Below, one piece after another: positions 27,420 to 37,845 of a stretch of DNA of 64,000 nt (its first letter is position 1; every line of letters starts with the position of its first letter). The notes beneath the pieces were generated by a model. It had not been told where the DNA came from. It ran no database searches and saw nothing but the letters and a program-made list of their open reading frames with translations. This DNA is from Betaproteobacteria bacterium SCN1. Its GTDB lineage: Bacteria; Pseudomonadota; Gammaproteobacteria; Burkholderiales; Thiobacillaceae. The position numbers and the translations under genes were made by a program. The stretch lies in NCBI GenBank assembly GCA_008923315.1, contig WBSF01000003.1, positions 124,001 through 188,000 of the forward strand, in the 5' to 3' direction.

Positions 27420-28523
27420 TCAGTGCGGCGATGTGTGCCATTGGCGTCCGGCTGCCGCAGTCCAGCTGTAGGGTCCGGGATCGAGACTGGGCGGGGTATC
27501 GGTCATCAGATCGGCAAGAAGTTCGGCTGCCGCCGGTGCCATGGTCACGCCGTAGCGGAAGTGCCCGACATTCAGGAACACATTGTCAAAATCCGGATGG
27601 CGATCGATGACCGGGATATTGTCCGGCGAACCGGGACGCAGGCCGGCCCAGTGACGAACCGGCGCAACGCCTGTCAGGGCAGGCAGCCGTGTGCAGGCGC
27701 GAGCATGCAGATGTTGCGCCGTTCCAGCGTCTGTCGATTTGTCGAAACCGACATCTTCCACCGTACTGCCCACCAGAATGTGGCCGTCCCGGCGAGGGAT
27801 GATGTACAAACCATCGGCATAAAGAATGGTATCGAGCACGCCCGGTGCAAGCTTGAACAGTAGCATTTGGCCGCGGATGGGGCGAATATGGGGCGCGGGC
27901 GCAAGTTCACCGAGCGGTTGTCCGGCCCATGCGCCTGTCGCGATTACGAAACGTGCTGCATGGAATACGCCCAGGCGGGTTTCGATGGCCTGCAGGCGGC
28001 GAGATCCTGCACGGATTGCTTTGACGGCCCCGCACTGCGTATGCAGTTTGCCCCCGAGCGTTGTCACCGCAGCACGCAGTGCAATGACGAGGCGAGGGTT
28101 ACGGGTTTGTGCGATCTTGGGTAGGAAAAGGCTGTCATCCGTATGCCAATGTGCCTCCAGATCATGGCAGCGACACCAGACTTTAGCGCGGTCTGCTTCT
28201 TCACGCGACAGCCACGCGCGCATGCCGCACGTCCAGTATTCGGCAGCCTTTCCCGAAAGCCGCTCGATGTTGCCGATCCAGTCTGCGTACTGTCGCATCG
28301 CGCGTAGCGCGAGCGCATTGACCGGCTCGGCGTAATCCCATGGCAGAAGAGGCGACAGTATCCCGCCACCGGCCCAGGAGGATTCGCCCCCCACCTCGCC
28401 GCGTTCCAGGAGTGTGACGTCCATGCCCTGCCCAAGCAGGACCAGCGCGGTGCTGAGTCCCGAAATTCCTGCTCCCAGGATGATGACGCGACCTGAGTCT
28501 TCCCCGTTAGTCGGTTCAGTCAC
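27420..28523 (-). CDS. thiO: FAD-dependent glycine oxidase-like protein (ThiO family)
   Basis: 367 residues of the DAO superfamily. The FAD-binding motif is VIILGAGISGLSTALVLLGQG (residues about 13-33), followed by the acidic LLERG. GESSWAGGGILSPLLPWDY is characteristic of ThiO, which oxidises glycine to the imine used for the thiazole of thiamin. The C-terminus has LRPGSPDNIPVIDR and VFLNVGHFRYGVTMAPAAAEL. No other thiamin genes are nearby, so a role as a general amino-acid oxidase is possible. It is divergent from the pilin genes across a palindrome at 28534-28549. Confidence 0.82.
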   Translation of the reverse strand: MTEPTNGEDSGRVIILGAGISGLSTALVLLGQGMDVTLLERGEVGGESSWAGGGILSPLLPWDYAEPVNALALRAMRQYADWIGNIERLSGKAAEYWTCGMRAWLSREEADRAKVWCRCHDLEAHWHTDDSLFLPKIAQTRNPRLVIALRAAVTTLGGKLHTQCGAVKAIRAGSRRLQAIETRLGVFHAARFVIATGAWAGQPLGELAPAPHIRPIRGQMLLFKLAPGVLDTILYADGLYIIPRRDGHILVGSTVEDVGFDKSTDAGTAQHLHARACTRLPALTGVAPVRHWAGLRPGSPDNIPVIDRHPDFDNVFLNVGHFRYGVTMAPAAAELLADLMTDTPPSLDPGPYSWTAAAGRQWHTSPH

Positions 28524-28533
28524 GACCGGGACC

Positions 28534-28549
28534 TACAACTAAAGTTGTA
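28534..28549. promoter_or_regulatory. 16-base perfect palindrome between thiO and fimT
   Basis: TACAACT-AA-AGTTGTA, two 7-base arms around AA, lies 10 bases upstream of the thiO start and about 60 bases upstream of the first pilin gene. The symmetry and position are those of an operator for a dimeric regulator. The regulator is not identifiable here. Confidence 0.5.
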
Positions 28550-28609
28550 TAGAAAGCCGGCGGCCATGCTGGCAAGCTAGCGGATGCCCATAAAAAGCGA
28601 GGAGGAGAC

Positions 28610-29137
28610 ATGAAACAACGTGGGGTCACGCTGATGGAATTGTTGGTTGTACTGGCGATAGCCGCCATTTTAGTGGCGATCGCCATACCGGGCTACGCAT
28701 TTCTCGTCTCGTCCGGTCGATTGACCGCCACGACAAACGACATGCTGCTGGCATTGCATCTGGCGCGCTCTGAAGCCATTAAGCGCGGTATGCGGGTTAC
28801 CGTATGCAAGTCGGGGAACCCGTCCGCTGCCTTCCCGGCATGCGATCCTGCGGCTGACTGGCATCAGGGTTGGCTGGTTTTTGTGGACGGGGGTGTCCGG
28901 GGACAGATCGATGGTGGGGACACCATTTTGCAGATACAGGGCGATTTGTCGAATGGGGTCAGTATTACGACTGGTGCCAACTACCGGAGGTACGTCAGCT
29001 ATATGCCGATGGGTACAAGCCAAGGGTCAAGCGGCCTGCGTAATGACACTTTTGAAATATGCGTATCGGGGAAACGCCGCGATATCGTCGTCAGTCCGAC
29101 GGGCCGTCCCAGGGTAGAAGACCCCAAGGCTTGCTGA
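28610..29137 (+). CDS. fimT: Type IV minor pilin, FimT/GspH type
   Basis: 175-residue prepilin. Short basic leader MKQRG, then VTLMELLVVLAI with the Glu5 needed for assembly, and a long N-terminal hydrophobic helix (VVLAIAAILVAIAIPGYAFLV). The leader peptidase PilD would cut after Gly5. The GspH-like C-terminal domain has the usual pattern LLALHLARSEAIKRGMRVTVCKSG, DWHQGWLVFVD and the closing ISVSG-like CVSGKRRDIVVSPTGRPR. Good RBS (GAGGAGG). First gene of the minor-pilin cluster; the gap to the next gene is 188 bases. Confidence 0.88.
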   Translation: MKQRGVTLMELLVVLAIAAILVAIAIPGYAFLVSSGRLTATTNDMLLALHLARSEAIKRGMRVTVCKSGNPSAAFPACDPAADWHQGWLVFVDGGVRGQIDGGDTILQIQGDLSNGVSITTGANYRRYVSYMPMGTSQGSSGLRNDTFEICVSGKRRDIVVSPTGRPRVEDPKAC

Positions 29138-29325
29138 TGAAATTGCTATGAATTCAAGTCCTATCCTGATCAGACGTTAATAGCTTGCCGAATGCGAGAG
29201 ATATGGTGAGTGATGTGCGAGATGCCGCCGTTCATAGAATCATTCTTGCCATTCATCCATGAAAGTTGGACATCGCATTTTTCCCTGTCTTAACGTGACA
29301 GTGGGAACGTGAAGCGAGACGAGGC

Positions 29326-29862
29326 ATGCTCGACAACCTGATTACAACGCGTGGATTTACCCTGATCGAATTGCTGGTCACCATGACTGTGGCCGCCATT
29401 TTATTGGCGGTGGCCATACCCAGCTATCAGACTTTCGTGCTGAACAACCGCATGTCTTCGCAGAGCAATGATCTTTTGAGCGCTTTCCAACTGGCTCGAA
29501 GCGAAGCAATCAAGCGCAGTATCAGGGTCAGCATCTGCAAGGGAACGGGCGGCGTTTGCGTGGCGGGTGGTACTTGGGCGCAGGGTTGGATGGTGTTCGT
29601 AGATGATGATGGCGTGGTCGGTACGCGGGATGGCACGGATCAACCCATCCAGGTGTACCCCGCATTGACAGGGGCCACGGCGCTGGGTGCGACTGCCAAC
29701 GCCAGCAATTTCATTTCCTATCTGCCTGCGGGCATGACCAATCTGGCGATCGGAACGACTGCGACGTTTACGCTGTGCCCTGGTGTTCCGGGTGTGAATG
29801 GCCGGAATATCCAAGTCGTTGCATCAGGCCGTGCAAGCATCGTCAACACCGCCTGCCCCTGA
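29326..29862 (+). CDS. fimU: Type IV minor pilin, FimU/FimT type
   Basis: 178-residue prepilin paralogous to the preceding gene. The leader is MLDNLITTRG; cleavage before FTLIELLVT keeps Glu5. It shares with the first paralogue the motifs NDLLSAFQLARSEAIKRSIRVSICKG and WAQGWMVFVDDDG. In Pseudomonas aeruginosa fimT and fimU precede pilV in this order, so the second copy is called FimU by position. Nine bases separate it from pilV. The 188 bases upstream hold no convincing gene and probably the promoter of fimU-pilVWXY1E. Confidence 0.85.
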   Translation: MLDNLITTRGFTLIELLVTMTVAAILLAVAIPSYQTFVLNNRMSSQSNDLLSAFQLARSEAIKRSIRVSICKGTGGVCVAGGTWAQGWMVFVDDDGVVGTRDGTDQPIQVYPALTGATALGATANASNFISYLPAGMTNLAIGTTATFTLCPGVPGVNGRNIQVVASGRASIVNTACP

Positions 29863-29871
29863 GGAAAGAAC

Positions 29872-30285
29872 ATGCGTCAAAAAGGTTTCACGCTACTTGA
29901 AGTGCTGGTCGCCATACTGGTGCTGTCGATAGGCTTGCTCGGGCTGGCCGGACTGATGGCCTCCAGTCTGCGCAACAACCACAGCGCTTATTACCGTTCC
30001 CAGGCCACTTGGCTTGCGTACGACGTGATCGATCGCATGCGGACCAATCTCCCGAATGCGGCGAGTTATGCCGTGGCCTTGGGAGGCGCCCCGGCTGGGG
30101 GGGGGCTGGCTGGCGCCGATGTCGCCGACTGGAAAGGCATGATTGCCAACGCATTACCGGAAGGCGATGGCTCCGTGGAATTCATCGGAGGAGACGGCGA
30201 TGTCGCCGTCGTCATCCAGTGGAACGATGCGCGAGGGACAGAGGGAGAGACCACACAACAGCTCCGGGTGGTGAGCCGGCCATGA
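29872..30285 (+). CDS. pilV: Type IV minor pilin PilV
   Basis: 137-residue prepilin with leader MRQKG and mature start FTLLEVLVAILVLSIGLLGLAGL, the PilV pattern. NNHSAYYRSQATWLAYDVIDRMRTNLPNA in shorter pieces matches the helix after the membrane segment in PilV. Good RBS (GAGGAAAG). PilV joins FimU, PilW, PilX and PilE in the tip complex that primes pilus assembly and presents PilY1. Its stop overlaps the pilW start. Confidence 0.9.
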   Translation: MRQKGFTLLEVLVAILVLSIGLLGLAGLMASSLRNNHSAYYRSQATWLAYDVIDRMRTNLPNAASYAVALGGAPAGGGLAGADVADWKGMIANALPEGDGSVEFIGGDGDVAVVIQWNDARGTEGETTQQLRVVSRP

Positions 30286-31253
30286 CCTGGTATTCGAATT
30301 CATCACATACGACTCAGCGAGGCCTGAGTCTGATCGAGCTCATGATTGCCATCACGCTGGGCTTCATCGTGGTGGCGGCGGTGGGTTACCTCTATCTTGG
30401 GAGCCGCCAGTCATTCAGGACGACGGACAATCTGGCGCGTATGCAGGAAAACGCGCGTTATGCACTGGATACCATGGCGCGCGATATACGCATGGCAGGA
30501 TCGCTTGGCTGCACCAACCTGATTGAAGCGGCGCCCACGCTCGGTTCGCCTGTACCCGCCGCACTCGTGCCGGCACCGACGAATGCGATTGCCGTGGTTG
30601 GAGGAGATGTCGGGACGAACCCGCCGGGTGTACCGGCGGCAACCGTGCCGCGTGTCGCCGGCGACGCGCTGTCGATCTGGGGGGCGCAAGGCAGTAGCGT
30701 AACGCTCGCCTCCATTGCTGCCGGCAACAATCCGTATGCCTACAAGGCAAACGACATCCTGGCGGTCGTGACCTGTCGCCCGCCGGCGGATGCGCCGCCC
30801 ACGGCCATTCTGCGCGAGGCACCGGCCCCTCTCACCGCTTTGCCGGGCTCGCCCACCAACGAAGTCATGAAGTTCGACCGGTTTGCTTACTACATCGGCA
30901 TCAATCCGGGAAACCGGCGAGCCTTGTACCGCAACAGCATCAATGATGGACTCGCCGAACTGGTCGAGGGGGTGGAAGACATGCAGATCATGTATGGCGT
31001 CGATACCAACCCGACACCCGACCGCGTCGCCGACGTCTATCAGACGGCAAGTGCGGTTGCTGATTGGACACGGGTCGTCAGCGTGCGCATCAATCTGCTG
31101 ATGACAAGTCCGGACGACAATTTGGCCATTGGGGCACAGACGTATCGCATCGACACGGACGACGACGGCATCCAGGATGTGGTGGTGGCGGCTGACAGGC
31201 GGCTTTATCAGACGTTCTCTACCACGATAGGCATTCGCAACCGCCTGCAGTAA
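30282..31253 (+). CDS. pilW: Type IV minor pilin PilW
   Basis: 323-residue prepilin, the usual large size for PilW. The leader runs to QRG with mature start LSLIELMIAITLGFIVVAAVGYLYLG, and then MQENARYALDTMARDIRMAGSLGC, the characteristic PilW segment. The C-terminal half has VEGVEDMQIMYGVDTN and VRINLLM. The ATG at 30282 overlaps the pilV stop (ATGA). Confidence 0.92.
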   Translation: MTWYSNSSHTTQRGLSLIELMIAITLGFIVVAAVGYLYLGSRQSFRTTDNLARMQENARYALDTMARDIRMAGSLGCTNLIEAAPTLGSPVPAALVPAPTNAIAVVGGDVGTNPPGVPAATVPRVAGDALSIWGAQGSSVTLASIAAGNNPYAYKANDILAVVTCRPPADAPPTAILREAPAPLTALPGSPTNEVMKFDRFAYYIGINPGNRRALYRNSINDGLAELVEGVEDMQIMYGVDTNPTPDRVADVYQTASAVADWTRVVSVRINLLMTSPDDNLAIGAQTYRIDTDDDGIQDVVVAADRRLYQTFSTTIGIRNRLQ

Positions 31254-31258
31254 GGGTG

Positions 31259-31819
31259 ATGAAAATGACAGGCTTCGTTCCAGCTCCCCCAATCAACGCG
31301 TTGAAGCCCGACGTCAGGCAACGTGGCGTGGCCTTGGTCACCGGACTGATTTTCATGGTTGTGCTGACGCTGATCGTGTTGGCAGCCATGCGCGGCACGA
31401 TCCTCGAAGAAAAAATGGCGGGCAACCTGCGCAGTCAGAATATTGCGTTCCAGGCCGCCGAGGCAGGCTTGCGCGCAGGGCAGGATGCACTGAATTCCCC
31501 CGTCGATCCCGCAACCGGCCCTGGCTATTTCGACATCGGCGTCGTGCCGACCGGTGTGGCCAGCACGGATGACTGGAAAACCTACGACTGGGCGAACAAC
31601 GCGGCTGATCCAGGCCTGGTTTACACAGGTGTGGATAGCGTGCGCTATGTCATCGAGAAATTGTCGCTTCGAACCGGCACCGCCGGTAACGACGACCTTG
31701 GGTACAGCGCCCAGGGCGGCAGTTCACGGGACGGCCTCTATCGGGTCACCGCACGTGCCGTTGCCGCAGGCAACGCGCCCATCATCCTGCAATCGATCGT
31801 GAATATCGAACAGCCTTAA
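31259..31819 (+). CDS. pilX: Type IV minor pilin PilX
   Basis: 186 residues. After RQRG the membrane helix is VALVTGLIFMVVLTLIVLAAM, followed by EEKMAGNLRSQNIAFQAAEAGLRAGQDAL, the PilX/PilX_N pattern. Unlike the other pilins it has Thr, not Glu, at mature position 5, which is normal for PilX-type pilins thought to cap the tip complex. An ATG at 31265 and a GTG at 31256 are alternative starts in the same frame. Twelve bases separate it from pilY1. Confidence 0.88.
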   Translation: MKMTGFVPAPPINALKPDVRQRGVALVTGLIFMVVLTLIVLAAMRGTILEEKMAGNLRSQNIAFQAAEAGLRAGQDALNSPVDPATGPGYFDIGVVPTGVASTDDWKTYDWANNAADPGLVYTGVDSVRYVIEKLSLRTGTAGNDDLGYSAQGGSSRDGLYRVTARAVAAGNAPIILQSIVNIEQP

Positions 31820-31830
31820 CGAGGTGGATC

Positions 31831-34800
31831 ATGACCAACCTAAATAAATCATCGAGCCATCGGTTCTTGTCGATAACAAACAGCTTGTTAGCGGCGGCAG
31901 TTGTCGTGCTTCCTCTGTCAGCACCAGCGCTTTCCCCGGATCTCGATCCACACAATGTACCGCTGTTCCTGTCCACTGGGGTATCGCCTAATTTCGTTAT
32001 TACCTTGGACGATTCGGGGAGTATGGCCTGGGGGTTCTTGCCTGACTCAATCTGTTCAGCAAGCTCTCGCAGCAGTGTCTGTACGCCTACGACACGCCGG
32101 TTCACATCTGCAAAATTCAATGCACAGTATTACAATCCTGAAATCCGTTATTTACCGCCATTGGATGCGAATGGTGTGGAATTGGCTACGTCTTTTAAGG
32201 CGGCTTGGCGTAATGGCTTTTATCAGGGGCACGACAAAATAGACTTGGAGTCGCAATATAGGCCGACGACTTCATTCTACTCATCTGGGACGAGTTCATC
32301 CGGTTACGGAGAATATAAAGCGCAAATCCCATCTAGTGATCGAGGTAATGGAAAGTTCTTTGGCAATATCACGGCCACAGCCAATACCAATGCTTATTAC
32401 TACAATTTTGTGCCCTCGCTTTCTGGATGCGATGGCACGATAGGCGATGATGATTGTTATCAGCCGGTCTTCGTCAGCGCCACATCGGGCCCGGGCACGA
32501 AGGACATCAATGGGGATGGCATCGTGAATGCGGCAGATAAGGACGAGAGGCAGAACTTCGCCAATTGGTATTCGTTTTACCGAACCCGTAATCTGGCCAC
32601 CATCACAGCGGCTTCGCGTGCTTTCCAGGACATTCCGTCGGAAATGCGCGTGGCGTGGCAGGCACTGGGCACATGTAATGCGTTCAATACGTCTTGTCAA
32701 GGATGGGATGGCGTTAATATTGACAATCGTATTCGGCGTTACGGTGCAATTAACAATGGTAAAACGCACAAAGAGCGTCTGTATCAATGGCTGTTCAAAC
32801 TGGATACCAATAGCTCGACACATCTTCGTCAGGCACTGGGTAAGGCGGGTCAGTATTTCTCGATTGAGACAGGTGTGAACAGCCCGTATGCCTTCGATCC
32901 ACAATTCGACGATGACCCGGACAAACGTTATTCCTGCCGCGCCAATTTCAGCATGGCCATGACGGATGGTTACTGGAACGGCAACAATGCAGCGGGTACG
33001 CTCAAAAGCGATGGCTCAGCGACATCTCTTCCCAATATTTTCAGTACGGCATGTCCCACCGCCACCCCAGAGTGTGTGACATCACCCTCGTATTCGCCAA
33101 CGTCGCCGTTCAAGGATACCAACAACAATACGCTCGCCGATGTGGCCTTTCATTACTGGGCCACTGACTTGGCCCCCAGTCTGAAAAATGACGTGCCACG
33201 GTATCCGTCGACGCTGGACAATGCAGATGCGGCCACCTTGTCGGCCGCTTACTGGGACCCCAAGAACAATCCGGCCAAGTGGCAGCACATGGTGACGTAT
33301 ACCGTGGGGCTGGGATTGACCCGTGCATTGGATACCACAACCCCTCCCCTTAAATGGGATGGGGATTCCCTGAGCAATAATTCAGCTACGAGTAGCTATC
33401 TGGCGCTCAAGAACGGGACTCTGAACTGGCCGGCCACAGGCATGTCCGGTAGCCAAGGGCTTCCAGGCAACGTTGCCGATCTGTGGCACGCTGCTCTCAA
33501 CAGCCGCGGCAAGTTTTTCAGCGCGGATGATCCGGAAGGCCTGAACAAATCGCTGAAATCGATCGTCAACGATGTGGCGGCCAAGGTCGGTTCCGGTTCT
33601 TCGATCGCGGCCAACTCCAAGCGACTGGGAACCACGACGCATATCTATCTGGCGAGCTTCGACTCCACCGACTGGTCTGGCGAGCTCGAGGCATTGCCGC
33701 TTGGCTCAAACGGCATGCCCGGTTCTGCGACATGGTCGGCGAATGCCAATCTTCCGGCGCCGGCCGCGCGCAACATCTGGACCACTAGCGTGGGGGCGGC
33801 AACCAGCTTTACGGGCGCGTTCGGTGGAACGCTGACTGCCGACGTGGTCGATTATCTGCGTGGTGTTCAGACGAATGAGCTGCCTTCGGGTTCGTTTCGC
33901 AGTCGCAGCAAGATCCTGGGCGATATCGTGAACTCCGACCCGGTATTCGTCGGCGGAGACAATTTCAGGCTCGATGCCTTGCCTGCTGCAACTTATCCCT
34001 ACTCAAGCAGCTATTCTACATTCGCCGCTACGAAGAATGGCACCAGCATGATTTATGTGGGGGCCAACGACGGGATGCTGCACGGATTCGATGCCGCTAC
34101 GGGGGTCGAGAAATTTGCCTACGTCCCGAGTGCGTTGCATGGCGCTCTGGCGGATCTAACGGATGCGAATTACCCGGCTAACCACAAGTATTTTGTCGAC
34201 GGCTCGGCCGGGTTTGGTGATGCGTATTGGAGTGGTGCGTGGCACACGGTTCTGGTGGGGCCGCTGGGTGCGGGCGGCAAGGCGGTCTTCGCGCTTGACA
34301 TTACCGACCCCAATGCCATGGACGGCAGCAAGGTGCTGTGGGAGTTCAACGGGGGAGCCCACGCCAGCAAGATGGGTTACATTTTCGGGCCGCCGACCAT
34401 AGCGCCGTTTGCCGATGGCCATTTCTATGCAGTTTTCTCTAATGGCTACGATAGCGCCGATCATCAAGCCGGGCTTTTCCTGGTTCGTGTGGACAACCCC
34501 TCTATCTACTATTACATCGATACCAAGTACGGTTCTGCAGTTGCGAAAAATGGCTTGTCTACGCCCAAGCTGGTCGATCTGAACAACGATCGCATCATCG
34601 ATGCCATCTATGCGGGCGACATGCAGGGTAATCTTTGGAAGTTCGATGTGACTTCATCAAGCGCCACGAATTGGAAGATTGCGCACGGAACGGCTGCTGT
34701 GCCTCAGCCCATGTTCGTGGCGACCGACGGGACGGGTGGTGGCGCGGCACGGCAGCCGATTCAGGCACAGGTTGGCGTGACTGCTGCACCTGCCGGTGTC

Positions 34801-35469
34801 TTCGGCGATGCCATGATCTTTTTTGGCACGGGACGTTATTTCGTGGACGGAGATGCTTCAGCGACCGACAAGCAATCGTTCTATGGCGTTCTGGATGACG
34901 GCAGTCCTACCTACAGCACAACCTATGGCAGAAGCGACCTGTGGACGCAGAGTATTGTCTACGAGGGTGTTGTGGGTTCTACCGCGGCCCGGGTGGTCAG
35001 TAACAACCCCCCGAACTGGGCGAGCAAGAAAGGCTGGGTGATCGACCTCGTGCCGCCTGGTGGAGCGCTGAAGGGTGAGCGTGTTATTGCGCCGCCGCTG
35101 CTGCGGTTTGGGCGAGTAATTTTCAATACGATGGAACCCAACATCAGTGATCCTTGCCAACAGGGCTCAAGCTGGCTCATGGAACTCGACGCGGAATCGG
35201 GTGGTAACTTAAATTATGTCGCGCTGGATATCAACGGCGATGGTCAGTTTGATGCTGACGATATGATTGCGTATGTACAAGGCGGGGGAACGCTTAGTAG
35301 TGCGCCAGCTGGTGTGAAATCAGACTCGATGACGCTGAATCAGCCGACCGTTATCACTGCGGGTGGCACGGAATACAAGTACAGTTCGAATGTAGGCAAA
35401 GGGATCGGAGTGGTTACTGAGAAAAGTGGGTCATCGTCTGGGAGAACGTCATGGCGGCAGATTCAGTAA
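31831..35469 (+). CDS. pilY1: Type IV pilus tip adhesin/assembly protein PilY1
   Basis: 1212-residue exported protein. Signal peptide about residues 1-33; a von Willebrand A-like region begins near [15 protein letters not shown] with the MIDAS-type D60-D-S-G-S64; [23 protein letters not shown] near residue 240 is typical of PilY1. The C-terminal beta-propeller domain (about 690-1150) contains [24 protein letters not shown] near residue 916, the calcium-loop region that controls pilus retraction in P. aeruginosa. Two further EF-hand-like loops (DINGDG near residues 226 and 1132) are present. The first third is more AT-rich than the rest. RBS GAGGTGG. It supports adhesion, surface sensing and pilus priming. 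Confidence 0.93.
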   Translation: MTNLNKSSSHRFLSITNSLLAAAVVVLPLSAPALSPDLDPHNVPLFLSTGVSPNFVITLDDSGSMAWGFLPDSICSASSRSSVCTPTTRRFTSAKFNAQYYNPEIRYLPPLDANGVELATSFKAAWRNGFYQGHDKIDLESQYRPTTSFYSSGTSSSGYGEYKAQIPSSDRGNGKFFGNITATANTNAYYYNFVPSLSGCDGTIGDDDCYQPVFVSATSGPGTKDINGDGIVNAADKDERQNFANWYSFYRTRNLATITAASRAFQDIPSEMRVAWQALGTCNAFNTSCQGWDGVNIDNRIRRYGAINNGKTHKERLYQWLFKLDTNSSTHLRQALGKAGQYFSIETGVNSPYAFDPQFDDDPDKRYSCRANFSMAMTDGYWNGNNAAGTLKSDGSATSLPNIFSTACPTATPECVTSPSYSPTSPFKDTNNNTLADVAFHYWATDLAPSLKNDVPRYPSTLDNADAATLSAAYWDPKNNPAKWQHMVTYTVGLGLTRALDTTTPPLKWDGDSLSNNSATSSYLALKNGTLNWPATGMSGSQGLPGNVADLWHAALNSRGKFFSADDPEGLNKSLKSIVNDVAAKVGSGSSIAANSKRLGTTTHIYLASFDSTDWSGELEALPLGSNGMPGSATWSANANLPAPAARNIWTTSVGAATSFTGAFGGTLTADVVDYLRGVQTNELPSGSFRSRSKILGDIVNSDPVFVGGDNFRLDALPAATYPYSSSYSTFAATKNGTSMIYVGANDGMLHGFDAATGVEKFAYVPSALHGALADLTDANYPANHKYFVDGSAGFGDAYWSGAWHTVLVGPLGAGGKAVFALDITDPNAMDGSKVLWEFNGGAHASKMGYIFGPPTIAPFADGHFYAVFSNGYDSADHQAGLFLVRVDNPSIYYYIDTKYGSAVAKNGLSTPKLVDLNNDRIIDAIYAGDMQGNLWKFDVTSSSATNWKIAHGTAAVPQPMFVATDGTGGGAARQPIQAQVGVTAAPAGVFGDAMIFFGTGRYFVDGDASATDKQSFYGVLDDGSPTYSTTYGRSDLWTQSIVYEGVVGSTAARVVSNNPPNWASKKGWVIDLVPPGGALKGERVIAPPLLRFGRVIFNTMEPNISDPCQQGSSWLMELDAESGGNLNYVALDINGDGQFDADDMIAYVQGGGTLSSAPAGVKSDSMTLNQPTVITAGGTEYKYSSNVGKGIGVVTEKSGSSSGRTSWRQIQ

Positions 35470-35525
35470 CCCGTTGCCTGTCAGGAAAAGACAAGGAGGC
35501 CAATGGCCATCGCTTGATCAGGGGG

Positions 35526-35969
35526 ATGAGAAATCATCGAGGCTTCACCTTGGTCGAGTTGATGGTTACGGTAGCCATCATCGGTATCCTGGCGGCGATT
35601 GCGTATCCCAATTACACGCAGTACGTACAACGTTCGAATCGGGCAGAGGCTCGTTCGGTATTGCTTGAGGCGGCACAGTTCCTTGAACGTGCGTACACGG
35701 TGACTAACGATTACATGATCAATCCGGACCCGAACGTAGGTGGGCCTCTGGTTTTGCCACCAAGTTTGAGTCAGTCTCCTAAACAAGGGGTGGCAAAATA
35801 CAACGTTGGTTTCGCGGTACAAACCTCGCAGACCTATACGTTACAAGCGCTTCCCGCTGGCGTAATGGTGGGGGATGCCTGCGGGACTTTGACATTGGAC
35901 AGTACAGGTACGCGAGGAGCTGCTGGGGTAACGGTAGGCGCCATTGTCAATGATTGTTGGGGGCGCTGA
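35526..35969 (+). CDS. pilE: Type IV minor pilin PilE
   Basis: 147-residue prepilin: leader MRNHRG, mature start [28 protein letters not shown], and [23 protein letters not shown], the PilE/ComP pattern with the TVAIIGIL core. Two C-terminal Cys (in GDACGTLTL and NDCWGR) could form the disulfide-bonded D-region. The ATG at 35526 is used; a longer in-frame version from 35451 would overlap pilY1. As in P. aeruginosa it is followed by convergent ispH, four bases away. Confidence 0.9.
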   Translation: MRNHRGFTLVELMVTVAIIGILAAIAYPNYTQYVQRSNRAEARSVLLEAAQFLERAYTVTNDYMINPDPNVGGPLVLPPSLSQSPKQGVAKYNVGFAVQTSQTYTLQALPAGVMVGDACGTLTLDSTGTRGAAGVTVGAIVNDCWGR

Positions 35970-35972
35970 AGA

Positions 35973-36905
35973 CTAAACAGCGTCTAGCCCCTTCGGAATC
36001 GGAAAGCTCACGTTTTCCTGTGTGCCGGGCAGCAACCGGGTTTCGACTGCGCCCAGTTGCCGAAGCCGGTCGATGAGGCGTTGCACTAGCACCTCTGGTG
36101 CTGAGGCGCCCGCAGTGATCCCGACGCGCGTTTTTCCTTCCAGCCATAGAGCTTCAATCTCTTCGGCGCTGTCCACCATATAAGCCGCCACCCCCAGATT
36201 CTCCGCCACCTCTCGCAACCGGTTCGAATTCGAACTCGTCGGCGAACCTACCACGATCACCACGTCGCATTGCTGCGCCAGCGCCTTGACGGCGTCCTGC
36301 CGGTTTTGCGTGGCGTAGCAGATGTCGTCCTTCTTCGGGCCGACAATGCCGGGGAAGCGCATACGCAAGGCGTCGACGACGCGCGCGGCGTCGTCGACGG
36401 ACAGGGTGGTCTGCGTTACGTAGGCGAGCTTGGCAGGGTCGTTGACCTGCAGCGTGGCGACGTCCTCCGGAGTTTCGACCAGATACATACCGCCGCCGGA
36501 CTGGCCCAGCGTGCCTTCGACTTCAGGGTGGCCCTTGTGTCCGATCATCACGATTTCGTAGCCCTTGTCGCGCATCTTGCTGACTTCGACGTGCACTTTG
36601 GTGACAAGCGGGCACGTCGCGTCGAAGACGTTGAGGCCGCGTTCGGCAGCTTCCGTGCGCACGGCCTGCGAGACACCGTGCGCGCTGAAAATCACGGTTG
36701 CGCCGGCGGGAACCTCGGCCAGCTCTTCGACGAAGATCGCGCCCTTGGCCTTGAGATCGTTGACGACGTAGGTGTTGTGCACGACTTCGTGACGCACGTA
36801 GATGGGGGCGCCGAATTTCTCCAGTGCACGTTCGACGATGGCGATCGCGCGATCGACGCCAGCGCAGAAACCACGGGGATTGGCGAGCAGGATGGTGGCG
36901 GGCAT
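35973..36905 (-). CDS. ispH: 4-hydroxy-3-methylbut-2-enyl diphosphate reductase
   Basis: Last enzyme of the methylerythritol phosphate pathway, making IPP and DMAPP with a [4Fe-4S] cluster. 310 residues from the ATG at 36905, which has GAGG 6-7 bases upstream; a GTG at 36917 would overlap the fkpB stop. The three cluster cysteines are in [25 protein letters not shown] and [25 protein letters not shown] binds the diphosphate. The isoprenoids feed undecaprenol, the carrier used by the glycan genes here. Downstream end of the ribF-ileS-lspA-fkpB-ispH group. Confidence 0.97.
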   Translation of the reverse strand: MPATILLANPRGFCAGVDRAIAIVERALEKFGAPIYVRHEVVHNTYVVNDLKAKGAIFVEELAEVPAGATVIFSAHGVSQAVRTEAAERGLNVFDATCPLVTKVHVEVSKMRDKGYEIVMIGHKGHPEVEGTLGQSGGGMYLVETPEDVATLQVNDPAKLAYVTQTTLSVDDAARVVDALRMRFPGIVGPKKDDICYATQNRQDAVKALAQQCDVVIVVGSPTSSNSNRLREVAENLGVAAYMVDSAEEIEALWLEGKTRVGITAGASAPEVLVQRLIDRLRQLGAVETRLLPGTQENVSFPIPKGLDAV

Positions 36906-36913
36906 GGGGGGCC

Positions 36914-37351
36914 TCACAGGATGCGGACGATCTCGACTTCGAATTCTATGGCGAGATCGGCGAGAGGATGATTGAAATCGACCTTGATCGCATCGTCGCA
37001 GGTCTCAAGGATGCGCCCGGCCATGGTCTGGCCGTTGGGCAGGGCGAATTCGACGAGCTGATTGATTTCGACCGCCAGGTCGCCGAGGTCGCTACGCGGC
37101 AGGGTCTGGATCCGTTCGGGCTGCGATTCGCCGAATGCTTGCCAGGGATCGAGCAGAAAAACATGCCGTTCGCCTGGTGGCAGATCGATCAGCCATTGCT
37201 CCAGTGCAGGGGCCAGTGTGCCGTCGCCCAGCGTCACGGCTTCGGGCGCAGCGTCCTCGAAGTTGGAAACGAGGTCATTGCCGCCGCGCGGGCGCAGTGC
37301 GTAGCGCAATTCGATGCGGTCGCCCGCCACGACGGTGCGGCGGACTGTCAT
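36914..37351 (-). CDS. fkpB: FKBP-type peptidyl-prolyl isomerase, FkpB/SlpA type
   Basis: 145 residues, cytoplasmic, of the SlpA/SlyD-like class. The FKBP core is split by an insert-in-flap domain; landmarks are [37 protein letters not shown] and [11 protein letters not shown] with [18 protein letters not shown] near the end. The ATG at 37351 overlaps the lspA stop (ATGA). Position between lspA and ispH is conserved in many proteobacteria. Confidence 0.93.
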   Translation of the reverse strand: MTVRRTVVAGDRIELRYALRPRGGNDLVSNFEDAAPEAVTLGDGTLAPALEQWLIDLPPGERHVFLLDPWQAFGESQPERIQTLPRSDLGDLAVEINQLVEFALPNGQTMAGRILETCDDAIKVDFNHPLADLAIEFEVEIVRIL

Positions 37352-37845
37352 GCCGGCTCCTTTTGTGTCGGCTTCCCGCGCAGACTGTCCCAAACCAGCA
37401 GGACTGCGCCGATGGAAATGGCCGCATCGGCGATGTTGAATGCGGGCCAGGCGAAACTCTCGTAGTGGAAATACAGGAAATCGACGACGTAGCCGAGCAC
37501 GATGCGGTCGATCACGTTGCCCAGTGCACCGCCCAGCACCAGCGCCAGCGGCACGGCCAGACGCGGCTCGCGGGCATGGCGTTTCAGCAGCCGCACGATG
37601 ATGACGGTGGCGATGACGCCGACCGCGATGAAGAACCAGCGCTGCCAGCCGCCAGCGTCGGCCAGGAAACTGAACGCCGCACCGGTGTTGTGCACCAGGA
37701 CCAGCGAAAAGAAGGGCAGCACGGGTACGAATTCCTGATAGTCCAGCGCTGAGGATGCCCAGAATTTGGTGAGGTGATCGACAACGATCACCGCCAGCGC
37801 AAGCCCAAGCCAGGTACGTAGCGTCAGGCGGTTGGGTTCATGCAT
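37348..37845 (-). CDS. lspA: Lipoprotein signal peptidase
   Basis: Inner-membrane aspartic protease that removes the signal peptide of prolipoproteins after lipidation. 165 residues with four transmembrane segments. Conserved regions: [25 protein letters not shown], the catalytic Asp in [19 protein letters not shown], and the second Asp in [12 protein letters not shown]. The ATG at 37845 lies inside the end of ileS (8-base overlap), so it is coupled to it; a start at 38004 would read through the ileS zinc domain. Confidence 0.96.
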   Translation of the reverse strand: MHEPNRLTLRTWLGLALAVIVVDHLTKFWASSALDYQEFVPVLPFFSLVLVHNTGAAFSFLADAGGWQRWFFIAVGVIATVIIVRLLKRHAREPRLAVPLALVLGGALGNVIDRIVLGYVVDFLYFHYESFAWPAFNIADAAISIGAVLLVWDSLRGKPTQKEPA

